NCBI GenBank assembly: GCA_023259065.1
Contig: JAHFQY010000002.1
Span: 54,930-118,929 of the forward strand
Direction of reading: 5' to 3'
From: Nitrosomonadales bacterium
GTDB taxonomy: Bacteria; Pseudomonadota; Gammaproteobacteria; Burkholderiales; Gallionellaceae
Length of the DNA: 64,000 nucleotides
Positions 33,530 through 43,497 of this stretch are shown one piece after another. Numbering within the stretch: the first letter of the stretch is position 1; the number at the start of each line of letters is the position of its first letter. The notes beneath the pieces were generated by a model. The model was not told the origin of the DNA. It worked only from the letters and a program-made list of their open reading frames with translations, and did no database searches. A program made the position numbers and the translations under genes.

Positions 33530-36100
33530 TCATTTATCCTTGATCTGGTCCCAGAATTTCTTCGCGGTCTCGCGGTGCTTATCAAAGGTTTCATTGCCTT
33601 CCAGTGCGTTGGGGAAGAAATCGAAATAATCGCGCCAGGCCAGATTGGCATCGCTCAGCAGGTTGGCGCGCTTGGTGATCATGTACAGCTTCTGGTATGA
33701 CAGCGCCATGTAGAAGTAGGTGTCATGCACCGCCTCGTCATACTCGTCCATGGGGAAGAAGCGCGTGTTCTGCTTGCCCACCTTGAGGTTCTGCAGCGCC
33801 TTGGCGTAATACTGTGCGGCGGCATTGCGATCGGCATTCATGGTTTCATTGCCCTTGTCATAATAGGCATGACCAAGATTGGTGTAGGCAATGGCAAACT
33901 GCTTGTACAGCAGCTGCTCGTTCTCGGGCAGCGACAGCACGTTCTCAAATTCCCTGATGGCGCCGTCGTAGTCATCCTTCTCGTCCAGGTACAGTTGCGC
34001 GAGACGATGGTGGGCGCTGGAATAATCCGGATGCGCCTTCACCGTGGCAGCGTAGGCGGCTATCGCACCATCCACGTCACCCTTGGCCTCCGCCGCCTCG
34101 CCCAGTTTCAGGTAGTCCTTGAACAGCACGATCTTTCTGGAGCCGGTGCGGTCCTCGACCTTCTTGTCAAATTCCACCACCTCTTCCCAGTCGCGGTAGT
34201 TTTCGCCCACGGTCAGGCGCACGCTATGGAAACCCAGGCCGACCGGCTTGCCGGCAAGCGGGGTGCGCCCGAAGTCTTCGCCATCAACAAATATCCTGGC
34301 GTTGGAGGGCGTGGATTCAACCTTGAACAAGGCCGTGTTGGCGGCCATGACATACTCCTTGCTCTCGCTGCTTTTCTCGGTGCGGATTTTTTCCGCCACC
34401 TGCTGGTAGCCGTGGCGATACAGCATCAGGTTGTAATTTTTGCCGGTGCGTATGGTGACCTCCGCACGACCGTTGCTGCCGGTCGTCCCCACCCAGTCGT
34501 TGTTGAGATACACATTGACGCCGGCCAGGGGAGTGGCATCCTTGCCCACTCCGCCCTTGACCAGCAGCGTGACATACTCCCTGCTCTTGTCGCTGCTGTT
34601 GCCGGACTCGCCCGCATGCTGCACGCGGCGTACCACGCGGTCGCCCAGGGCCACCTTCTCACCCACCTTGGTGTCGCCCAGCTCGGCCATCGAGCTGTTG
34701 TCACCCACCCTTTTCACCACCAGTCGCGCGCCCGTTCCTGTGCCGTCCTTGCTGTCAGGCGGGATTACCGCAAACTCGGCGCCCCTGGAAATGGCATACG
34801 CCTCGCCCAGATTGATTTCATAACGGTCGTCCTTGAGTGCGATGACCGTTCCTTCAAACGGGAAGCGTTCAATGACGTTCTCGGCAATTTCCTTGGCAGC
34901 GCTGTTGATGTCGCTACTGCTGCTGGCGCGTATCAGCTGGCTGAAGATCAGCTTGCCGCCGGCCGAATGAAACTTGGCCTCGATGTAAAAACCTTTTTCA
35001 TCCTGGGCCACGCTGCCCACCACCACCATGTCCACCATCTGCTGCAGCCTGGTGCCCTGCCAGCCCTTGCTGGTCATCTTGGCGATGCTCAGGTTTTCCT
35101 TCTTGATTTCCGCATCCAGTGTGTCTGGCGGTACCGCACGGAACACGCTCTGTTTGAACAATTGCGTACGAATGGCAGCCTGGGTCTGTGCCAGCACCTC
35201 TTTAAGATCCGCGCCGGGTGTATTGCCCACGAAACGGTACATGGCCACCTTGATGGGCTTGGGGGTTACCGGGTAGAAATAGTGGCGGATAGGTGTTTCA
35301 CCATCCAGCGGCACATTGACGCTCCACTCGGCAGGCAGGTAGCCGGGGGCGTTATAGGTGATGCGCACCTTCTTGCCGGGCTCGCCTTCGTAGCTGTAAG
35401 TAAACACGCCGCTGTCATTGGTCTTGCCCACGCGCTTGCCATCTACTGACACGGCAATCCCGCCTACGCCCACCCCCTGGCCGTACTCATCTTTCATGGC
35501 CTCGATGTTGACCGAGACGCGCTTGAACAGGGCTACATCAAATTTTTTCCCGGGCTCCAGCATGGCCGCCTGGTGCCAATCCGAATAACCGATTTTGGAC
35601 ACATCAAAATTGACGGTTTTTTTCGGCGCGGGTTTGTATTTGTAGAAAAACTCACCCTTGTCATCCGTCTTGCCGACTTCCACCCCGCCTGCCTTGACCA
35701 CGGCGGCCGCAAGGGGCACGCCCTTTTCCTGTACTGAAAAAACCACATACGGTGATGACTTGAGGTCAACGTCGAACACATATTTCAATACTTCACCCTT
35801 GTTGGGCAGTTTCACGGTAAATTCATTCTTCCACGGCTGCACCTCTATGCCGGGCATGTCGGCAGTCACCTCTATGGCCAGCTGTTTTCCTGGCAACTGG
35901 TTGGTGGTCGCCGTAAACTGCCCGTCTCCGCCAGTCTCGCCCATCTGCTTGCCATCCAGCATCACCCTGGCATGCGGCACCGGCTTGCCATTCATGACGG
36001 CATTGATCTCCAGGTCCATGCGCGGCCCCTGGTCTCCGCAGGCAAACAGCATGAGCGATAAAAACAGTGTGGTGAATAAACGGATTGCAAGTGTCTGCAT
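33530..36100 (-). CDS. Large multidomain lipoprotein: Ig-like, CsgG/TolB-N-like, PEGA and TPR domains
   Basis: An 856-residue protein. The lipobox LMLFACGD puts the lipidated Cys at 21. Residues about 28-270 are three beta-sandwich segments like carboxypeptidase regulatory domains (PVPHARVMLDGKQMGETGGD repeats the theme). About 279-410 looks like a TolB-N/CsgG domain (IKVAMYRFVGNTPGADLK, VDMVVVGSV). About 413-500 resembles a FlgT-C-like barrel (GTVIALKDDRYEINLGEAY). Another Ig-like segment precedes a PEGA domain near 592-650 (STPSNARIFVDGEDFGRTPL), and TPRs fill 660-856. The domain order is assigned by eye. It probably sits on the outer membrane, with the adjacent propeller and TPR proteins as partners. 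Confidence 0.7.
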   Translation of the reverse strand: MQTLAIRLFTTLFLSLMLFACGDQGPRMDLEINAVMNGKPVPHARVMLDGKQMGETGGDGQFTATTNQLPGKQLAIEVTADMPGIEVQPWKNEFTVKLPNKGEVLKYVFDVDLKSSPYVVFSVQEKGVPLAAAVVKAGGVEVGKTDDKGEFFYKYKPAPKKTVNFDVSKIGYSDWHQAAMLEPGKKFDVALFKRVSVNIEAMKDEYGQGVGVGGIAVSVDGKRVGKTNDSGVFTYSYEGEPGKKVRITYNAPGYLPAEWSVNVPLDGETPIRHYFYPVTPKPIKVAMYRFVGNTPGADLKEVLAQTQAAIRTQLFKQSVFRAVPPDTLDAEIKKENLSIAKMTSKGWQGTRLQQMVDMVVVGSVAQDEKGFYIEAKFHSAGGKLIFSQLIRASSSSDINSAAKEIAENVIERFPFEGTVIALKDDRYEINLGEAYAISRGAEFAVIPPDSKDGTGTGARLVVKRVGDNSSMAELGDTKVGEKVALGDRVVRRVQHAGESGNSSDKSREYVTLLVKGGVGKDATPLAGVNVYLNNDWVGTTGSNGRAEVTIRTGKNYNLMLYRHGYQQVAEKIRTEKSSESKEYVMAANTALFKVESTPSNARIFVDGEDFGRTPLAGKPVGLGFHSVRLTVGENYRDWEEVVEFDKKVEDRTGSRKIVLFKDYLKLGEAAEAKGDVDGAIAAYAATVKAHPDYSSAHHRLAQLYLDEKDDYDGAIREFENVLSLPENEQLLYKQFAIAYTNLGHAYYDKGNETMNADRNAAAQYYAKALQNLKVGKQNTRFFPMDEYDEAVHDTYFYMALSYQKLYMITKRANLLSDANLAWRDYFDFFPNALEGNETFDKHRETAKKFWDQIKDK

Positions 36101-36192
36101 AATTCCCTCGACGAAACGTAAAAATTACGGCGTTTGAAAATTCAAGCCGATGCCGGCGGCACCGGACACAACCTCATATATCCCGGACCGGA

Positions 36193-36642
36193 TTACATGC
36201 TGGGCGGCTGAATGTTGACTTCCCCGGGGTTCACGATCTTGTCCTCATCGGAGCGTGAGCCCTTGATGGATTTACGCCTTCCTTCCTGGATGCGCTTGAG
36301 ATCGACATCGATATTCGGGCTGGAAAACTGGCCCACCTCGACGGATTTGGTTTCTGTCTGGTAGCCGATATGGGTAATCTCCACCTTGTATTTGCCCGGT
36401 TTGATCACGTCCTTGGCTGATTCGAATTTGCCATCGGCCATGACGGATACGGAATGTGACGCCTGCTCGACTGCGGTCGTGGTATTGATCATGTTCACCA
36501 CCGCACCTTCCGGAGTGCCGACCGCCGCGGGAATAGGCTTGTTATTGCTGTCCACCAGGCGGATGGTGCCGCGTATGCTGGGCGCACAGGCTGATAACAT
36601 GGTCGCCAAAAACGCTGCTGCAACTATAGTGTGTAACTTCAT
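36193..36642 (-). CDS. Small lipoprotein with carboxypeptidase-regulatory-like domain
   Basis: A 149-residue protein. The start at 36642 follows GGAGAGAG and opens a signal peptide with lipobox MLSAC (Cys 19). The mature part has one Ig-like fold (IRGTIRLVDSNNKPIPAAVG through YKVEITHIGYQTETKSVEV), the same type as in the large lipoprotein downstream. The tail is charged. It probably belongs to the same envelope cluster. Confidence 0.7.
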   Translation of the reverse strand: MKLHTIVAAAFLATMLSACAPSIRGTIRLVDSNNKPIPAAVGTPEGAVVNMINTTTAVEQASHSVSVMADGKFESAKDVIKPGKYKVEITHIGYQTETKSVEVGQFSSPNIDVDLKRIQEGRRKSIKGSRSDEDKIVNPGEVNIQPPSM

Positions 36643-36673
36643 CACTCTCTCCAGTTGATACAAGACAATCACT

Positions 36674-36697
36674 GCGGGCTGCATCATAGCAGCCCGC
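36674..36697. other. Perfect 9-bp hairpin in the lipoprotein leader
   Basis: GCGGGCTGC (36674-36682) and GCAGCCCGC (36689-36697) pair across ATCATA. An A-run follows on the plus strand, so for the minus-strand operon the T-run comes before the stem and it is not a normal terminator. It may be a leader-RNA structure ahead of the small lipoprotein gene. Confidence 0.4.
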
Positions 36698-36827
36698 AAA
36701 AAAATTACGTAACCGCAACATCCAGGCCTTGATGCGCAGACTAACCTGCCGCTCACTGATAGGCAATATACATTCCCCGGCCATTATGCAGCATGCATGA
36801 TCTTTACAAGACAGGCCCTGCAGCTCC

Positions 36828-37871
36828 TTACTTCATCAAATCGATAACGATACCCCTTTTGCGCATGCTGTCTGCACGCGCCTCGACAAAGCGTTGAAAC
36901 TCGGGATACTGGCGATAAGCGCCAGATGCCACATAATCCAGCACTGTTTGCACGTGAAAGGCCTTTAAATAGGCCTCCGCCCTGAACACCTCGGTGCCGG
37001 ACGCATCAAAAAATATCATCGTCGGCGCATATTGCACATGCAGCTTTTTCGCCCATTCCTGCGCCGTCGTTTTATGCCCATCAGGAGTAACCAGCGCTGT
37101 TTTCGACCAGATATCCAGCAACGCCACCTGGAAATGCTCCAGCAGATCAGCACTTTCCCTGCGCCTCAGGATATCCAGGTGCAGCTCGTCACACGCCTGG
37201 CATTCCTTTTGCTCCAACATAACCAGCAAGGGTTTGCCTGATGCCTTGATGGCCTGGTCAAGCTGAAACGGCGGCGCGAGATAACGCGCATCCTCATGCA
37301 GCTTGCCATGAGCTGGTGCGGGTGAAAGCGACTCAAAATACTCTTCGAAACTTGCTCTTTGCTTCTTTCTCTGCCCGGCATAATCCAGCGCTGCAGAAAA
37401 ACGGATCGGTTCGTAATAGCCATTCATGCGCAAGGCTGCCTCGCCATGCTCATCCAGCACTACCAGCGTGGGGGTAAACATGATGCGCATTTGCCGGGAA
37501 AAGGCCTTTTCCGACATTTTTTTTCCGCGCAAACTGGTTACCTCGGTATCACCCATGATATTGATCGCAATCACATCAAAATTCTGGCGGGTTTTTTCGG
37601 CAATCGGACGCTGGCCGAAATTATCCTGCAGCATTTTTTTGCAGTACGGGCACCCATCCTGATAGAAATACAGCATCACGCGGCGGCTGGCAGCGCCAGC
37701 CTCCTTCAGATCTTCCCGGAGATCCAGAAAAGAGTGCTTGAACCACTCAGGCTGCTCCTCGTAGCCAGGGTTCACCATGCCCGCTGCAAGAGCAGCCTCC
37801 TCAGCCGCGTGCGCCGCAGGAGCCGCGACAAGCAAGCACAATAACAAGGTCACAACAAAACGCATCGTCAT
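36828..37871 (-). CDS. Exported protein with two thioredoxin-like domains
   Basis: A 347-residue protein. The start at 37871 is chosen because GGAGG sits 7 bp upstream and a signal peptide follows (ending AHAA). The first domain has CPYCKKM near 78 and FTPTLVVLDEHG (cis-Pro loop). The second has a CQACDELH motif near 225 and YAPTMIFFDASG. Both CxxC pairs are intact. The first is SoxW/DsbC-like in style. It probably reduces or isomerises periplasmic disulphides. It heads the envelope cluster. Confidence 0.8.
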   Translation of the reverse strand: MTMRFVVTLLLCLLVAAPAAHAAEEAALAAGMVNPGYEEQPEWFKHSFLDLREDLKEAGAASRRVMLYFYQDGCPYCKKMLQDNFGQRPIAEKTRQNFDVIAINIMGDTEVTSLRGKKMSEKAFSRQMRIMFTPTLVVLDEHGEAALRMNGYYEPIRFSAALDYAGQRKKQRASFEEYFESLSPAPAHGKLHEDARYLAPPFQLDQAIKASGKPLLVMLEQKECQACDELHLDILRRRESADLLEHFQVALLDIWSKTALVTPDGHKTTAQEWAKKLHVQYAPTMIFFDASGTEVFRAEAYLKAFHVQTVLDYVASGAYRQYPEFQRFVEARADSMRKRGIVIDLMK

Positions 37872-37936
37872 GGCACACCTCCTCATAACTCGCCAATATT
37901 TGATTTCCATCATGGCATTCGATGATAACAGGCCGC

Positions 37937-38422
37937 TCAAGTTGCAGGGCGCAACGCATGCAACTTGAGCAGTAGCACGATCCCCAGCAGGCTTTGCAGC
38001 AAATACGCAATACTGGCCGCACCGTGCAACATGCTGAAACGGGATGCAAATTCACTGTGCATCACATCCAGCGGCAGCGCCTGCGCCTTGAGCTGGGCCA
38101 TCGCAGGCTGAAAACCAAAGCGCCCAAGCAGCGTCAGCAACAACATGACCACTATCACCCGGAACATACCCAGGCCCAACACCTTGCGCCCCGAGCGCCA
38201 GGCCAGATAAGGCAACAAATACAGCGCGCACACCACGCCGGCATAGGCCATGCCCCTGAACAACCCGCCCGCCAGCTCCCCGGCCAGCATCCTGTCCTGC
38301 GCCAGTGCGTGAAACAGCAGCGGTACCGCCAGATAGCCGACAGCCCACATTCCGCCCACCCACAGGCTGGCGGCAATTACCGCCAGCCCGTGCGAGCAAC
38401 TTCCCCAAGCTCCTTTAATCAT
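37937..38422 (-). CDS. DUF4149 membrane protein
   Basis: A 161-residue protein with four transmembrane segments (about 10-32, 52-72, 84-102, 132-153). The first includes SLWVGGMWAVGYLAVPLLFHAL, the typical DUF4149 opening, and HGAASIAYLLQSLLG is near the end. Function unknown. It is 65 bp upstream of the thioredoxin-like gene on the same strand and divergent from kup. Confidence 0.75.
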   Translation of the reverse strand: MIKGAWGSCSHGLAVIAASLWVGGMWAVGYLAVPLLFHALAQDRMLAGELAGGLFRGMAYAGVVCALYLLPYLAWRSGRKVLGLGMFRVIVVMLLLTLLGRFGFQPAMAQLKAQALPLDVMHSEFASRFSMLHGAASIAYLLQSLLGIVLLLKLHALRPAT

Positions 38423-38509
38423 TGCATCCCCAGATTTTTCCGCTTTGCTTAATGCCAGACCTAAGCATCATCAAAGATTACCGCAATCAGATAACCCACC
38501 CATGGACAA

Positions 38510-38538
38510 TTGCACTCATACGGCAGGAGGCGTAAAGT
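38510..38538 (+). promoter_or_regulatory. Candidate sigma-70 promoter for kup
   Basis: TTGCAC (38510-38515) and TAAAGT (38533-38538) are separated by 17 bp and lie 50 bp before the kup ATG in the divergent gap. The hexamers match the consensus at four and four positions. Found by eye only. Confidence 0.3.
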
Positions 38539-38587
38539 TCGGCCCGCTCTTCAAATTCCACATAACAACAGAAAGAATACGGGCGGC

Positions 38588-40456
38588 ATGCAACAGAACC
38601 AGAAACTGTCCACCTTGCTCCTGGGTGCGATTGGCGTTGTATATGGCGATATTGGCACAAGCCCTTTATATGCCCTCAAGGAAACATTCGCAGGGCACCA
38701 CCCCCTGCCAGTCATTGAATCCAATATTCTTGGCATACTGTCCATCATGTTCTGGACCATCATGCTCCTGGTGTCCGTCAAATATGTAATCGTCATCATG
38801 CGCGCTGATAACCGCGGGGAAGGCGGCTCACTCGCCTTGCTGGCCCTGGTCAACACCTTAACAAAAACCAAACCCAAGCTGAAAGTCATAGTCACCTCGC
38901 TGGGCCTCTTTGCAGCCGCCCTGTTTTATGGCGACAGCATGATCACCCCGGCCATTTCGGTATTGTCAGCGGTTGAAGGACTTAATGTCATTGCACCTCA
39001 CTTCGAAACCTATGTACTCCCCATCACAGTCATTGTTTTGACACTTTTGTTCATCATCCAGAAACGTGGAACGGGTGTTGTGGGATTGGCCTTTGGGCCC
39101 ATCATGATAGTCTGGTTCCTGTGCCTGGCAACATTCGGCTTGCTCTCCATTGCAAAAAGCCCGCAAGTTCTGTGGGCGCTTAACCCGCAACATGCGTTTC
39201 ACTTTTTAAGTGCATCGCCCAAGATTGCCTTCCTGACGCTGGGCAGTGTTGTGCTGGCCGTTACCGGCGGTGAGGCGCTGTATACCGACATGGGGCACTT
39301 TGGAAAATACCCGATACGCCTGACCTGGTTTTATTTCGTACTACCTGCGCTTGTGCTGAATTATTTCGGGCAAGGCGCTTTGCTGCTGAATGATCCGCAG
39401 GCCATTGAGAACCCATTTTATCTGCTTGCACCAGCATGGGCGCTATTCCCGATGGTATTGCTCGCCACAGCCGCAACGGTTATCGCCTCCCAGGCGGTCA
39501 TCTCTGGCGCATTTTCGGTTGCAAACCAGTCGGTGCAAATGGGCTTTCTGCCGCGCATGGAAATTCGCCAGACCTCGGATAAATCCCAAGGACAAATTTA
39601 TGTGCCATTTACCAATTGGACGCTCTATCTGGCGGTTATATTTTTAATATTCACTTTTCAAACGTCCAGCAATCTGGCCGCGGCCTATGGCATCGCCGTT
39701 ACCGGAACCATGACCATAGACACGCTGCTGATCGCCTTCATCATCGTGATGTCCTGGCGCTGGCCGCTGTATCTCTCCATCCCGCTGATCGGCATTTTCC
39801 TGCTGGTTGATTTTGCTTACTTTGCCGCAAATGCACTGAAAATCCCCCAGGGCGGCTGGTTTCCACTGGGAGTCGCTGTTTTGTCATTCACCGTACTGTC
39901 CACCTGGAAGCGCGGCCGCAGCCTGTTATTCGCGGAAATATCCAGGCAAGCCGTCCCCATTCAGGTGGTGCTCGATAGCGCGGACAGCATTCACCGCATT
40001 GAGGGCACTGCCGTTTTCCTGACTGCGCCCACCGAAGGTGCACCCTCATCCCTGTTGCACAACATCAAGCACAACCAGGTGCTGCACGAACGCAACATCC
40101 TGCTCACCGTGACTGTTGAAGACAAACCCTATGTCACGCCGGGGAATCGCTTGCTGATCGATGATCTGGGCAAGAATTTTTATCGGGTCAGGGTCTTCTA
40201 CGGCTTTATGGAGACGCCAGACATACCTGCCGCGTTGGAACTGTGTGGCAGCTGGGGATGGGGATTGAAGATAGACGTGATGAGTACTTCATTTTTCATC
40301 TCGCGCGCCCTGATTGTTTCCAGTCCCAAATCAAGCATGATGAAATGGCGTCAACAACTGTTCCAGGCACTCTCCAAGAATGGTATGAACGCATCGGACT
40401 TCTTCAAGATCCCGGCCAACCGCGTAATCGAGATGGGCACCCGCATAGAAATTTGA
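38588..40456 (+). CDS. kup: KUP-family potassium uptake protein
   Basis: A 622-residue inner-membrane K+/H+ symporter. The N-terminal [21 protein letters not shown] is diagnostic. About 12 transmembrane segments run to near residue 440, including [21 protein letters not shown] (in parts) and [17 protein letters not shown] soluble domain follows. The ATG at 38588 gives the family N terminus; an in-frame start 26 codons upstream would add a tail without similarity. Confidence 0.95.
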   Translation: MQQNQKLSTLLLGAIGVVYGDIGTSPLYALKETFAGHHPLPVIESNILGILSIMFWTIMLLVSVKYVIVIMRADNRGEGGSLALLALVNTLTKTKPKLKVIVTSLGLFAAALFYGDSMITPAISVLSAVEGLNVIAPHFETYVLPITVIVLTLLFIIQKRGTGVVGLAFGPIMIVWFLCLATFGLLSIAKSPQVLWALNPQHAFHFLSASPKIAFLTLGSVVLAVTGGEALYTDMGHFGKYPIRLTWFYFVLPALVLNYFGQGALLLNDPQAIENPFYLLAPAWALFPMVLLATAATVIASQAVISGAFSVANQSVQMGFLPRMEIRQTSDKSQGQIYVPFTNWTLYLAVIFLIFTFQTSSNLAAAYGIAVTGTMTIDTLLIAFIIVMSWRWPLYLSIPLIGIFLLVDFAYFAANALKIPQGGWFPLGVAVLSFTVLSTWKRGRSLLFAEISRQAVPIQVVLDSADSIHRIEGTAVFLTAPTEGAPSSLLHNIKHNQVLHERNILLTVTVEDKPYVTPGNRLLIDDLGKNFYRVRVFYGFMETPDIPAALELCGSWGWGLKIDVMSTSFFISRALIVSSPKSSMMKWRQQLFQALSKNGMNASDFFKIPANRVIEMGTRIEI

Positions 40457-40519
40457 CCTGACAAAGTAGCGGGTAAATCATGCAATGCCTACCCAGGCTT
40501 CGACCACCCATCCACCCCA

Positions 40520-40533
40520 TTGACTTACGTCAA
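40520..40533 (+). promoter_or_regulatory. FNR/ANR-type operator upstream of rsxA
   Basis: TTGACTTACGTCAA is a perfect dyad matching the FNR/ANR/DNR half-site spacing TTGAY-N4-RTCAA. If it sits at -41.5, the -10 box would fall near 40556-40561 (CATACA), a plausible class II layout, 68 bp before the rsxA start. This suggests oxygen- or NO-responsive control of the Rnf operon. Confidence 0.6.
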
Positions 40534-40628
40534 TAATCGGCCACATTTGGCGAGTCATACATCCCAGCATGGTTGAAGCACCCCTCGAAACAGGGGATAA
40601 TTCGCTTCTTCCCCGCCCAAGGCCCAGC

Positions 40629-41204
40629 ATGACTAGCTACCTGCTCATACTCATCAGTACGGTGTTCGTAAACAACATCGTGATGGTAAAAATTCTCGGA
40701 CTGTGCCCGTTCATGGGGGTTTCCAAAAAACTGGAGGCCGCCATCAGCATGGGGGCGGCCACCACCTTTGTACTGACCCTGGCTTCCGGCTCCAGCTACC
40801 TGATCAGCCATTATCTGCTGGGCCCCGACCTGGCCTACCTCACCACCCTGTCATTCATCGTGGTGATTGCCGGCATAGTGCAATTTACCGAGATGGTCAT
40901 CCAGAAAACCAGCCCTGTGCTGCACCAGGTGCTGGGCATCTACCTGCCGCTGATCACCACCAACTGCGCGGTGCTGGGCATTCCGCTGCTCAATGTGCAG
41001 GCCAACCACAATTTCATGCAGTCGCTGTTTTTCGGCATGGGCGGAGCGATAGGCTTTACCCTGGTGCTGGTGCTGTTTGCCGGCATCCGCGAGCGCCTCG
41101 AAGGCGCGGACGTACCGGGCATCTTCAAGGGTTCGGCCATCGCCATGATTACTGCCGGCCTGATGAGCCTGTCATTCATGGGGTTTTCCGGACTGGTCAA
41201 ATAA
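40629..41204 (+). CDS. rsxA: Electron transport complex subunit RsxA (RnfA)
   Basis: A 191-residue membrane subunit with six transmembrane segments. [20 protein letters not shown] opens the protein, [19 protein letters not shown] carries the conserved Cys, and [11 protein letters not shown] the second one; the pair is linked to a membrane [2Fe-2S] site in Rnf/Nqr complexes. It is the first gene of rsxABCDGE. Confidence 0.96.
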   Translation: MTSYLLILISTVFVNNIVMVKILGLCPFMGVSKKLEAAISMGAATTFVLTLASGSSYLISHYLLGPDLAYLTTLSFIVVIAGIVQFTEMVIQKTSPVLHQVLGIYLPLITTNCAVLGIPLLNVQANHNFMQSLFFGMGGAIGFTLVLVLFAGIRERLEGADVPGIFKGSAIAMITAGLMSLSFMGFSGLVK

Positions 41205-41240
41205 TGTCATTGCAACACGCTGCTTCATAACTGCCCAATC

Positions 41241-41792
41241 ATGCTGATCGCCATTTACGTCATGTCTGGACTTGCCGTGCTGCTGGGTGCGGTGCTGGGC
41301 TTTTCCGCCATCAAGTTCAAGGTTGAGGGCAACCCGCTGGTGGACAAGATCGACGCCATATTGCCGCAGACGCAATGCGGCCAGTGCAGCTACCCCGGCT
41401 GCAAACCCTATGCACAGGCGATTGCCGCCGGCGAAGCGGACATCAACCGCTGCCCGCCGGGCGGTGAAGAAGGCATACGCAAACTGGCCGACTTGCTGGG
41501 CAGGGAATTCAAGCCCTTCGGCGGCGACACTGCCGCGCCCAAACCCAAGTCTGTCGCCTTTATCGACGAGAACACCTGCATAGGCTGCACCCTGTGCATA
41601 CAGGCTTGCCCGGTAGATGCCATCGTGGGCGCTGCCAAGCAGATGCACACCATAGTCGCGGCGGAATGCACCGGCTGCGAGCTGTGCGTGGCGCCCTGCC
41701 CGGTTGATTGCATCAGCATGGAGCCACTGCCGCAAACCATGCAGAACTGGAAGTGGCAATATCCGGTTTATGCCCTGACGCCCGTAAAATGA
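41241..41792 (+). CDS. rsxB: Electron transport complex subunit RsxB (RnfB), ferredoxin-like
   Basis: A 183-residue subunit. An N-terminal membrane anchor (about 1-26) precedes a 4Fe-4S domain with [14 protein letters not shown] near 48. Two bacterial ferredoxin motifs follow, [15 protein letters not shown] and [15 protein letters not shown]. It takes electrons from or gives them to soluble ferredoxin. It overlaps rsxC by 4 bp. Confidence 0.96.
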   Translation: MLIAIYVMSGLAVLLGAVLGFSAIKFKVEGNPLVDKIDAILPQTQCGQCSYPGCKPYAQAIAAGEADINRCPPGGEEGIRKLADLLGREFKPFGGDTAAPKPKSVAFIDENTCIGCTLCIQACPVDAIVGAAKQMHTIVAAECTGCELCVAPCPVDCISMEPLPQTMQNWKWQYPVYALTPVK

Positions 41793-43486
41793 CCACACTT
41801 CATACTTTTCACGGCGGCGTGCATCCGCCGCAGCACAAGCAGGAGTCGTCCGAATCCGCGATTGCACAGGCTCCGCTTCCGTCGCGTCTGGTATTGCCCC
41901 TGCAGCAGCACATCGGCGCGCAAGCCAAGCCACTGGTGCGCGCGGGTGACCAGGTGTTGAAGGGGCAGATGCTGGCACGTGCCGAGGGCATGGTCAGCGC
42001 TGCCATCCACGCGCCCACTTCGGGCACCGTGGTGGCGGTGGACCTGCACGCCGTGCCGCATCCTTCCGGCCTGCCCGAGCTGTGCATCACGCTGGCGCCG
42101 GATGGCGAAGAGCGCTGGGTGGAGCATGCACCGCTCGACTACCGCGCATTGCCCAGGGATCAGCTGCTGACCCGCTTGCGCGATGCGGGCATCGTGGGGC
42201 TGGGCGGCGCCACCTTCCCCACCCATGTAAAGCTCAATATCGGTGAAACAGCAGGCATCCACACCCTGGTGCTGAACGGCGCCGAGTGCGAGCCGTGGAT
42301 CACCACCGACGACAGGCTGATGCGCGAACGCGCTGCCGAAATCGTGCAGGGCATAGAGGTCATGCGCCATCTGCTGAACCCCGCCGCAACATTGGTAGGC
42401 ATAGAGGACAACAAGCCGCAGGCCATAGCCGCCATGCAGCAGGCCTGCGCCAACACCGGCATCGAGGTAATCGCGGTTCCCACGCTCTACCCCACCGGCG
42501 GCGAGAAGCAGCTGATCAAGATCCTTACCGGCAAGGAAGTTCCTTCCGGCGGGCGCCCGCTCAATATCGGCATCGTGTGCAGCAATGTCGCTACGGCTTA
42601 TAGCGTGCACAGGCTGGTCAACCACGGCGAGCCAATGATCTCGCGCCTGGTCACCGTAACCGGCAACGTGAAAACTCCGCGCAACTATGAAGTGCTGATC
42701 GGCACGCCGATAGCCGAGCTGGAAAAACTTGCCGGCGTACTGCCCGGCAGCGACGGCTATATTCTGGGCGGCCCGATGATGGGGCTGTACGTCAGCAACA
42801 GCGAGTTGCCGGTGGTAAAGAGCAGCAATTGCATCATCGTCAAATCGAGGGCGCTGTTCCCGCCGCTGCCGCCGGCGCTGCCGTGCATACGCTGCACCCG
42901 CTGCGCCGCCGTGTGCCCGGCAGAGTTGCAACCGCAGGATCTGTACTGGTTTGCCAGGGCACGCGATTTCGGCAAGGCGCAGAAATTTCACCTGTTTGAC
43001 TGTATCGAGTGCGGCGCGTGCAGCTATGTCTGCCCCAGCAACATCCCATTGGTACAGTATTACCGTTTTGCCAAGAGCGAAATCCTCGCCATCGAGCGCG
43101 ACAAGGAAGCAGCCAACCTGGCGCGCGAACGCCATGAGTTTCACCAGCTGAGACTGGAGCGCGACAAGCAGGAGAAGGCCGAGAAACTGGCGCAAAAGGA
43201 AAAAGCCGCGCTGGCGGCCAAGGCCGCCGCACCGGCTCCCGCCCAGGCTGCGACCACAGAAGCTAAGGCAAATGATTCTGCGCAACAATTGCCGGCGCAA
43301 CAATTGCCAGCACAACAATTGATAGAAGCTGCCATCGCCCGTGCCAAAGAGCAGGCGGCGACAGCCAGGGCAAAAAACACCGAGGCGCTCACCCCGCAAC
43401 AACAGGCGGACATCGCCGAGATAGAAGCGCGTCGCGCCAAGGTGCGCGAGATGTCCCATCCCGACGCTGATTCACCCAAAGAGTAA
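41789..43486 (+). CDS. rsxC: Electron transport complex subunit RsxC (RnfC)
   Basis: A 565-residue peripheral subunit expected to bind FMN and [12 protein letters not shown] at the start, [13 protein letters not shown] near 140, and two 4Fe-4S motifs, [12 protein letters not shown] near 368 and [12 protein letters not shown] near 407, are all present. The tail from about 450 is a charged Ala/Lys/Gln region with a short tandem QQLPA repeat, shorter than the E. coli tail. The ATG at 41789 overlaps the rsxB stop. Confidence 0.96.
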   Translation: MTTLHTFHGGVHPPQHKQESSESAIAQAPLPSRLVLPLQQHIGAQAKPLVRAGDQVLKGQMLARAEGMVSAAIHAPTSGTVVAVDLHAVPHPSGLPELCITLAPDGEERWVEHAPLDYRALPRDQLLTRLRDAGIVGLGGATFPTHVKLNIGETAGIHTLVLNGAECEPWITTDDRLMRERAAEIVQGIEVMRHLLNPAATLVGIEDNKPQAIAAMQQACANTGIEVIAVPTLYPTGGEKQLIKILTGKEVPSGGRPLNIGIVCSNVATAYSVHRLVNHGEPMISRLVTVTGNVKTPRNYEVLIGTPIAELEKLAGVLPGSDGYILGGPMMGLYVSNSELPVVKSSNCIIVKSRALFPPLPPALPCIRCTRCAAVCPAELQPQDLYWFARARDFGKAQKFHLFDCIECGACSYVCPSNIPLVQYYRFAKSEILAIERDKEAANLARERHEFHQLRLERDKQEKAEKLAQKEKAALAAKAAAPAPAQAATTEAKANDSAQQLPAQQLPAQQLIEAAIARAKEQAATARAKNTEALTPQQQADIAEIEARRAKVREMSHPDADSPKE

Positions 43487-43497
43487 CAAGGAAAAAC

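Noticed and set aside
33725..35449. A 574-codon plus-strand frame over the large lipoprotein gene
   Set aside because: The lipoprotein has a signal peptide, lipobox and domains; the opposite frame has none and has no ribosome-binding site.
36674..36697. Intrinsic terminator
   Set aside because: For the minus-strand genes the T-run would precede the stem; on the plus strand the stem is followed by A residues.
40569..40628. Longer rsxA start
   Set aside because: The extra 20 residues are polar and unlike RsxA; the ATG at 40629 gives the conserved N terminus.
43290..43325. Functional significance of the QQLPA tandem repeat in the RsxC tail
   Set aside because: Repeats of Ala/Gln/Pro in the RnfC tail are common and vary freely between species; probably slippage in a linker.
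41768..43459. A 563-codon minus-strand frame over rsxC
   Set aside because: rsxC is certain and tightly coupled to its neighbours; the antisense product has no recognisable domain.
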